Part shown: positions 59,596 through 64,000 of the stretch, piece after piece
How positions within the stretch are numbered: position 1 is the first letter of the stretch
Layout: each line of letters starts with the position of its first letter
Assembly (NCBI GenBank): GCA_902478645.1
Contig: CABSLV010000010.1
Location: 1-64,000 of the forward strand
Direction: 5' to 3'
Source: an uncultured Flavobacteriales bacterium
GTDB taxonomy: Bacteria > Bacteroidota > Bacteroidia > Flavobacteriales > UBA1820
Length of the DNA stretch: 64,000 nucleotides
Notes under the pieces: generated by a model
Told to the model about the DNA's origin: nothing
Database searches by the model: none
What the model saw: only the letters and a program-made list of their open reading frames with translations
Made by a program: the position numbers and the translations under genes

Positions 59596-59657
59596 CATCA
59601 TTTGCACAAAAAAAGCGGCGAGGCCACTGCCTCGCCGCTTTTTTTGTGCAAATGATG
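59596..59657. terminator. Perfect 29-bp inverted repeat terminator
   Basis: Arms 59596-59624 and 59629-59657 are perfectly complementary (four-base loop CACT), with an A7/T7 tract inside. It immediately follows the frdB stop on the minus strand. The gene on its far side (fimbrillin-like) reads away from it, so it acts mainly on the frdCAB transcript. Confidence 0.88.
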
Positions 59658-59664
59658 CCAACGA

Positions 59665-60429
59665 CTACGACTCGGGAGTGAGCGTAGCCGCTAGATATTC
59701 GCGGTTCATCCGGGCAATGTTCTCCAGCGAAACACCCTTGGGGCATTCCACCTCGCAAGCACCGGTGTTGGAGCAGTTTCCGAAGCCCTCGTGGTCCATC
59801 TGCGCCACCATGCTCTTCACACGACGCGTAGCCTCGACACGGCCCTGGGGCAGCAGTGCAAACTGCGATACCTTGGCACTGACGAACAGCATGGCCGAAG
59901 CATTCGGACAAGCAGCCGCACAAGCACCGCAACCGATGCACGAAGCAGCAGCAAAAGCCCGGTCTGCGTTCTCCTTCTTGATCAGGATCACATTGGCGTC
60001 GGTCTGGGTACCGGTTGTATTGACCGAAATAAAACCTCCGGCAGCCTGGATACGGTCGTAAGCCTTACGATCGACCATCAAGTCCTTGATCACCGGGAAA
60101 GCCTTCGCGCGGAACGGCTCGATGTAGATCGTGTCGCCGTCCTTGAACTTACGCATGTGGAGCTGGCAGGTCGTCACCCGACGTACCGGACCGTGCGGCT
60201 GACCGTTGATCACCAACGAGCAAGCACCGCAGATACCTTCACGGCAGTCATGGTCGAATACCACCGGCTCTTCTTTCTTTTCCACCAGCTGCTGGTTGAG
60301 CACGTCGAGCATCTCCAGAAAAGACATGTCGGGCGAAACACCGGTCATCTTGTACTCTTTGAGTTCGCCTTTGGCGTCGGGGCCGGCCTGACGCCATATC
60401 TTGAGGGTCAAATTCATATTTTCAGACAT
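59665..60429 (-). CDS. frdB: Fumarate reductase/succinate dehydrogenase iron-sulfur subunit
   Basis: A 254-residue FeS subunit. The [2Fe-2S] motif is CREGICGAC with a later Cys in TTCQLHM (residues 62-100). The [4Fe-4S]/[3Fe-4S] set is CIGCGACAAACP (near 160) and CSNTGACEVECP (near 216). It transfers electrons between the flavoprotein and the membrane cytochrome. Third in the order frdC-frdA-frdB, as in Wolinella and Bacteroides; it ends 8 bases before the perfect hairpin. Confidence 0.94.
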   Translation of the reverse strand: MSENMNLTLKIWRQAGPDAKGELKEYKMTGVSPDMSFLEMLDVLNQQLVEKKEEPVVFDHDCREGICGACSLVINGQPHGPVRRVTTCQLHMRKFKDGDTIYIEPFRAKAFPVIKDLMVDRKAYDRIQAAGGFISVNTTGTQTDANVILIKKENADRAFAAASCIGCGACAAACPNASAMLFVSAKVSQFALLPQGRVEATRRVKSMVAQMDHEGFGNCSNTGACEVECPKGVSLENIARMNREYLAATLTPES

Positions 60430-60463
60430 AGCTTTTTTCTTTTTAATCCGTTAAACACGACCA

Positions 60464-62473
60464 TTACTTGTAGGAACGCTGCTGAACCTTGGTTTCCTCG
60501 TACACCAGCGGTTCCTTGTGCAGCACCGCGTTGTCGATATCTCCGGTCCACTCCCACGCCGAAACGAAGAAATAGTCCTGATCGTCGCGCTTGGCCTCGC
60601 CGTCTTCGGTCTGGTGTTCCACACGGAAGTGTCCACCGCAGGACTCCTCGCGCTGGAGAGCATCCATGGCCATCAACTGACCCAACTCCATGAAGTCAGC
60701 CACACGGCTGGCCTTTTCGAGTTCCGGATTGAGCATATCCTCGGTACCCGGCACGAATACATCCTGCCAGAATTCCTTGCGCAGAGCGCGGATCTCCACG
60801 ATAGCCTCTTCCAAACCTTTCTTGTCGCGTGCCATGCCGACCTTCTCCCACATGATGTGGCCCAAGCGTTTGGCAAACGTATCGACCGTCTGGTTACCCT
60901 TGACAGCGAAGAGTTTCGAGAGTTTGTTGCGTACATTCTGCTCGGCCTGATCGAATTCCGGAAGGTTGGTCGGGATCGTACCCGTGTGGATCTCGTCGGC
61001 CAAGTAGTTGCTGATCGTATTGGGCAGTACGAAATACCCGTCAGCCAAACCCTGCATGAGGGCCGAAGCACCCAGACGGTTGGCACCGTGATCCGAGAAG
61101 TTGCACTCGCCGATCGCATAGCAACCCTTGATCGTGGTCATCAATTCGTAATCGACCCACAGACCACCCATCGTGTAGTGAACCGCCGGATAGATCATCA
61201 TCGGGGTTACATACGGATCGTCGTCGGTGATCATCTGGTACATCTGGAAAAGGTTTCCGTACTTCTGCTCCACCACTTTCTTACCCAGGTCGTAGAGCTG
61301 CTCGGCCGTCGGGTTCTCGATACCCTGCTGGTGAGCTTCTACAGCACCGTAACGGTTGATGGCATACTTGAAGTCCAGATAAACCGCCTTGCCAGGTGCA
61401 TTGACACCGAAACCTGCATCGCAACGCTCTTTCGCAGCGCGGGAAGCCACGTCACGGGGCACCAGGTTACCGAAAGCCGGATAACGGCGCTCCAGGTAAA
61501 AGTCGCGGTCTTCGTCCGGAATATCGGTCGGTTTCTTCTTGCCGGCGCGGATTGCTTCGGCATCTTCCTTCTTGGCCGGAACCCAGATACGACCGTCGTT
61601 GCGCAACGACTCGGACATCAGGGTCAGTTTCGACTGGTGGTCGCCCGTTACCGGGATACACGTGGGGTGGATCTGGGTAAAGGCCGGGTTGGCAAAATAA
61701 GCACCGCGCTTGAAGGCTGCCCAAGCTGCCGAACCGTTCGATCCCATTGCATTGGTCGAGAGGAAGAACACGTTACCGTAACCACCCGTAGCCAATACCA
61801 CGGCGTGAGCCGAGTGACGCTCGATCTCACCGGTTACCATGTTACGCACGATGATACCGCGCGCCTTGCCGTCCACAACTACCAGGTCGAGCATGTCGTG
61901 GCGGTCGTACGGGGTGATCTTACCCTTGCCCACCTGACGCTGGAAAGCGGAATAGCAACCCAGCAGCAACTGCTGACCCGTCTGACCGGCGGCATAGAAC
62001 GTACGGGAAACCTGCGCACCACCGAAGGAACGGTTGTCCAGTTTTCCACCGTAATCCCGGGCAAAGGGTACGCCCTGAGCCACGCACTGGTCGATGATGT
62101 GTCCCGATACTTCTGCCAAGCGGTAAACGTTGGCTTCGCGGGAACGGTAGTCGCCGCCCTTGATCGTATCGTAGTACAGGCGATAGGTGGAGTCGCCGTC
62201 GTTCGTATAGTTCTTATTGGCATTGATACCACCCTGGGCTGCGATGGAGTGCGCACGGCGGGCGGAGTCCTGATAGAAGAATGCCTTTACATTGTATCCC
62301 AACTCGGCCAAGGTAGCCGCTGCCGAACCGCCGGCCAGACCGGTACCTACCACGATGATGTCTATCTTGCGTTTGTTGGCCGGATTGACCAGGCGCACAT
62401 GGTTCTTGTAGTTTTCCCACTTCTGCGCCAGAGGTCCCTGAGGGATCTTCGGATCGAGTATGTTTTCGCTCAT
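60464..62473 (-). CDS. frdA: Fumarate reductase/succinate dehydrogenase flavoprotein
   Basis: A 669-residue flavoprotein subunit. The N-terminal Rossmann motif is GTGLAGGSAAATLAELG, and the covalent-FAD His is in ARRAHSIAAQGGINA (near 87-100). The substrate-binding segments GANRLGASALMQGLADGYF and YPAVHYTMGGLWVDYELMT are present. Its direction (fumarate reduction or succinate oxidation) is not decided by sequence; in Bacteroidales it is normally fumarate reduction. It lies 34 bases before frdB and 31 after frdC. Confidence 0.95.
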   Translation of the reverse strand: MSENILDPKIPQGPLAQKWENYKNHVRLVNPANKRKIDIIVVGTGLAGGSAAATLAELGYNVKAFFYQDSARRAHSIAAQGGINANKNYTNDGDSTYRLYYDTIKGGDYRSREANVYRLAEVSGHIIDQCVAQGVPFARDYGGKLDNRSFGGAQVSRTFYAAGQTGQQLLLGCYSAFQRQVGKGKITPYDRHDMLDLVVVDGKARGIIVRNMVTGEIERHSAHAVVLATGGYGNVFFLSTNAMGSNGSAAWAAFKRGAYFANPAFTQIHPTCIPVTGDHQSKLTLMSESLRNDGRIWVPAKKEDAEAIRAGKKKPTDIPDEDRDFYLERRYPAFGNLVPRDVASRAAKERCDAGFGVNAPGKAVYLDFKYAINRYGAVEAHQQGIENPTAEQLYDLGKKVVEQKYGNLFQMYQMITDDDPYVTPMMIYPAVHYTMGGLWVDYELMTTIKGCYAIGECNFSDHGANRLGASALMQGLADGYFVLPNTISNYLADEIHTGTIPTNLPEFDQAEQNVRNKLSKLFAVKGNQTVDTFAKRLGHIMWEKVGMARDKKGLEEAIVEIRALRKEFWQDVFVPGTEDMLNPELEKASRVADFMELGQLMAMDALQREESCGGHFRVEHQTEDGEAKRDDQDYFFVSAWEWTGDIDNAVLHKEPLVYEETKVQQRSYK

Positions 62474-62504
62474 TGTCTTTTCTTTCTTTTGGTTGAAATT
62501 CAGC

Positions 62505-63167
62505 TTACAATACGGCTACGTAACGGCTCCACAGGGCCACGAAGATAAAACCGAGGGAGATCACAGCGCAATACACCAGTGCGAGTTTCTGCAGGCACGG
62601 CAGCCAATTGACATAGGCCTGTCCGGTGGTCTGGAACATGGACCAGAAACCATGAGCCAGGTGTACCCCCAAGATGATAAACCACACGATGTACAATACG
62701 GTGTACAGAGCGCTGTTCTGGAACAGGCCGACCACCAACTGGTAGTCGTTTTCCACTCCGTCCGGCAGACCGGTGATCTGGATCTTCACCCAGAAGTTCA
62801 CCATGTGCAGGACGATACCCAACAGGATCACGGTACCGGTAAGCCACATGTAACGCGAAGCCCAGGAAGAGGCAGCACCGTAATCGGCCTTTTTGTAACC
62901 GACGGGACGCGATGCGGAATTCTTCACGGCCAGGTACAACCCGTAAATGATGTGAATGATGAATCCCAGAGCCAGCACCGGTTGCAACCCGTACTTGATG
63001 AACGGAAGAGCCATAAAATGCGTCATGGCATTGTAGCTCTCTTCACCGCCCAACACGAAAAGGTTCAGCGTGAGGTGCAGCAACATAAAAATGACAAGAA
63101 ATGCTCCCGTGATGGCCATAAACACCTTACGACCCAACGACGAGGAATAGAAACATTCTTTGCTCAT
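62505..63167 (-). CDS. frdC: Fumarate reductase/succinate dehydrogenase cytochrome b subunit
   Basis: A 220-residue membrane anchor of the diheme B type (Wolinella FrdC-like), with five hydrophobic helices. Candidate axial heme ligands are His31, His72, His121 and His169. It oxidises menaquinol for fumarate respiration in the inner membrane. It is the first gene of the operon frdCAB; the polyprenyl synthase at 42-43 kb may make the menaquinone tail. Confidence 0.93.
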   Translation of the reverse strand: MSKECFYSSSLGRKVFMAITGAFLVIFMLLHLTLNLFVLGGEESYNAMTHFMALPFIKYGLQPVLALGFIIHIIYGLYLAVKNSASRPVGYKKADYGAASSWASRYMWLTGTVILLGIVLHMVNFWVKIQITGLPDGVENDYQLVVGLFQNSALYTVLYIVWFIILGVHLAHGFWSMFQTTGQAYVNWLPCLQKLALVYCAVISLGFIFVALWSRYVAVL

Positions 63168-63303
63168 GATTGATTGTGTTGTTTTTAGTAATTAATCTCG
63201 TGATGTATTTTAAGGCTTGCAAGTTACTTAAAATATCGATACGCCGCAGTTTTTTTCCCGAAAACATCGCACAGGAGAAAAATCAATATTTTTTCATTAT
63301 TTT

Positions 63304-63333
63304 TTTGCAGAAGAAAATAAATTCCTATATTTG
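63304..63333 (+). promoter_or_regulatory. tRNA-Asn promoter
   Basis: TTTG (63304-63307), 18 nt, TATATTTG (63326-63333): one of the few promoters here with both -33 and -7 elements. Confidence 0.75.
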
Positions 63334-63372
63334 CACCGCTTTTCACTGCGTAACAGCAGACCGAAAGAGACT

Positions 63373-63449
63373 GCTTCAGTAGCTCAGTTGGTTAGAGCAC
63401 ATGACTGTTAATCATGGGGTCGCTGGTTCAAGCCCAGCCTGAAGCGCCA
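63373..63449 (+). tRNA. tRNA-Asn (anticodon GTT)
   Basis: A full cloverleaf: acceptor GCTTCAG/CTGAAGC with discriminator G and encoded CCA (63447-63449), D arm GCTC...GAGC, anticodon loop CTGTTAA (anticodon GTT), and T arm GCTGGTTCAAGCCCAGC. It is a single gene with its own promoter and terminator. Confidence 0.95.
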
Positions 63450-63457
63450 ACAAAATC

Positions 63458-63491
63458 AAGCACTTGTGAAACTCTTCGCAAGTGCTTTTTT
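63458..63491 (+). terminator. tRNA-Asn terminator
   Basis: AAGCACTTG (63458-63466) pairs with CAAGTGCTT (63479-63487), followed by T-rich sequence to 63491. Confidence 0.85.
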
Positions 63492-63554
63492 CATTTACCC
63501 CCTCTCTTTTTCAGATAAGACTCAAGACAAGCCCCCCCTTTCCTAACCGTTCCA

Positions 63555-64000
63555 TCACCGCACAGTTCCGCCAGCCAATATTTTTTCAGCATATTCCTGC
63601 ATCTCCCGGATAGCGGTAGACATTACCTTGGGCTTTTTGTCGAGCAGGCACCGAGCCATTGCCCGGGCCTTTTCCACCTGCCCCGTTTCATTGTACAGTT
63701 TTGTGAGCAGATAGAGCGGATAGTGCCGGTTGGGCAGGATGTAATAAGCCCTCCGATAACACTCCTCGGCTTTTTCCACCTGTCCCTGTGCCAAATAGTT
63801 ATTGCCCATCAGGTTGTAAAACATCGGGTCGCTGCTGCGGGCAGCCCCTTCCGACAAGACCTCCGTACTCGCCTCATAGTGTTCCCGAGCCGCCAAAGCC
63901 TTTCCATAGGCGAACAGAAAACGGTCGTTGCGCCGGAAATACGGCATCAGCTTTTCAAAATCTTCGCCGTAATCCCCATACGCATAGCTCCCCACAAACG
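63555..64000 (-). CDS. TPR protein, 3' part (probably O-antigen ligase family C-terminus)
   Basis: The last ~148 residues of a protein whose start lies beyond the window; the reading frame is open to the edge, with a GTG at 63995 that is probably not the true start. It holds tetratricopeptide repeats (DPMFYNLMGNNYLAQGQVEK, then PNRHYPLYLLTKLYNETGQV) and ends KVMSTAIREMQEYAEKIL. This pattern resembles the C-terminal TPR region of O-antigen ligase/Wzy-like proteins of Bacteroides, so I infer the missing N-terminus is a polytopic ligase. A general TPR protein is the alternative. Confidence 0.6.
   Translation of the reverse strand, partial: FVGSYAYGDYGEDFEKLMPYFRRNDRFLFAYGKALAAREHYEASTEVLSEGAARSSDPMFYNLMGNNYLAQGQVEKAEECYRRAYYILPNRHYPLYLLTKLYNETGQVEKARAMARCLLDKKPKVMSTAIREMQEYAEKILAGGTVR

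Noticed and set aside
1..64000. CRISPR arrays, IS elements, prophage, rRNA operons
   Set aside because: No regularly spaced repeats, transposase or integrase motifs, terminal inverted repeats with target duplications, or rRNA sequences were seen.

Overview
The window is a chromosomal segment of a high-GC member of the Bacteroidota, most likely order Bacteroidales and plausibly a Rikenellaceae/Alistipes-type gut anaerobe (the genus is inference). The evidence is the recurring promoter -7 element TAnnTTTG, a three-subunit cytochrome-b fumarate reductase/succinate dehydrogenase (FrdCAB), a DAHP synthase-chorismate mutase fusion, a SpeD-SpeE fusion, a TamL-type lipoprotein, a fimbrillin-like lipoprotein, four six-bladed beta-propeller lipoproteins, and an orphan TonB plug-domain protein. 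I see no phage, IS element, integron, CRISPR array or rRNA. The single tRNA is tRNA-Asn(GTT).

Layout. 1-7.7 kb: pnuC with a NadR-type kinase, a TrmH-like methyltransferase divergent from tamL, a large GNAT-like protein, rsmG and pgk. 7.8-9 kb: an LMW phosphatase and a LOG-like protein. 9.1-13.3 kb (minus strand): luxS, then an aromatic amino acid operon (pheA, tyrA, a GNAT gene, DAHP synthase-chorismate mutase). This operon is preceded by what looks like a complete translation-coupled attenuator with a Phe/Tyr-rich leader peptide. 13.4-19.2 kb: a hexapeptide acetyltransferase and an exported redox/hydrolase cluster (cupin-flavodoxin fusion, alpha/beta hydrolase, double carboxymuconolactone decarboxylase-domain protein) divergent from two tandem paralogous AraC regulators. 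19.3-26.2 kb: four beta-propeller lipoproteins interleaved with ruvC, thyA and folA. 26.4-29.7 kb: tatA, the orphan plug protein, and polyamine genes (speDE fusion, agmatinase-type ureohydrolase). 29.9-37.2 kb: an RND efflux system, a cation diffusion facilitator and a small exported protein. 37.3-44.2 kb (minus strand): a SIMPL protein and the run rlmN-polyprenyl synthase-surE-lpxB-comEC. 44.3-48.8 kb: a frameshifted metallo-beta-lactamase-fold lipoprotein gene, rsgA, a DUF456 protein, a candidate small RNA and serS. 49-57 kb: yifB/comM, GNAT, an M3 peptidase, a dicarboxylate-type symporter, a DUF3127 protein with an SSB-like tail, an RsmI-like methyltransferase, a PNPOx-like protein and recX. 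56.9-59.4 kb: a SAM-II-class riboswitch in front of metK, then a fimbrillin-like lipoprotein. 59.6-64 kb: frdCAB, tRNA-Asn, and the 3' part of a TPR protein that runs off the window.

The most notable results are regulatory RNAs: the Phe/Tyr attenuator (12588-12739, minus), the SAM-II-like aptamer (about 56932-56984) and an orphan short transcription unit (about 47255-47352, minus). An upstream box AAAACTTCG lies 40-42 nt from the -7 element at five promoters. All functional assignments come from reading the sequence and recalling protein families; no database search was run.
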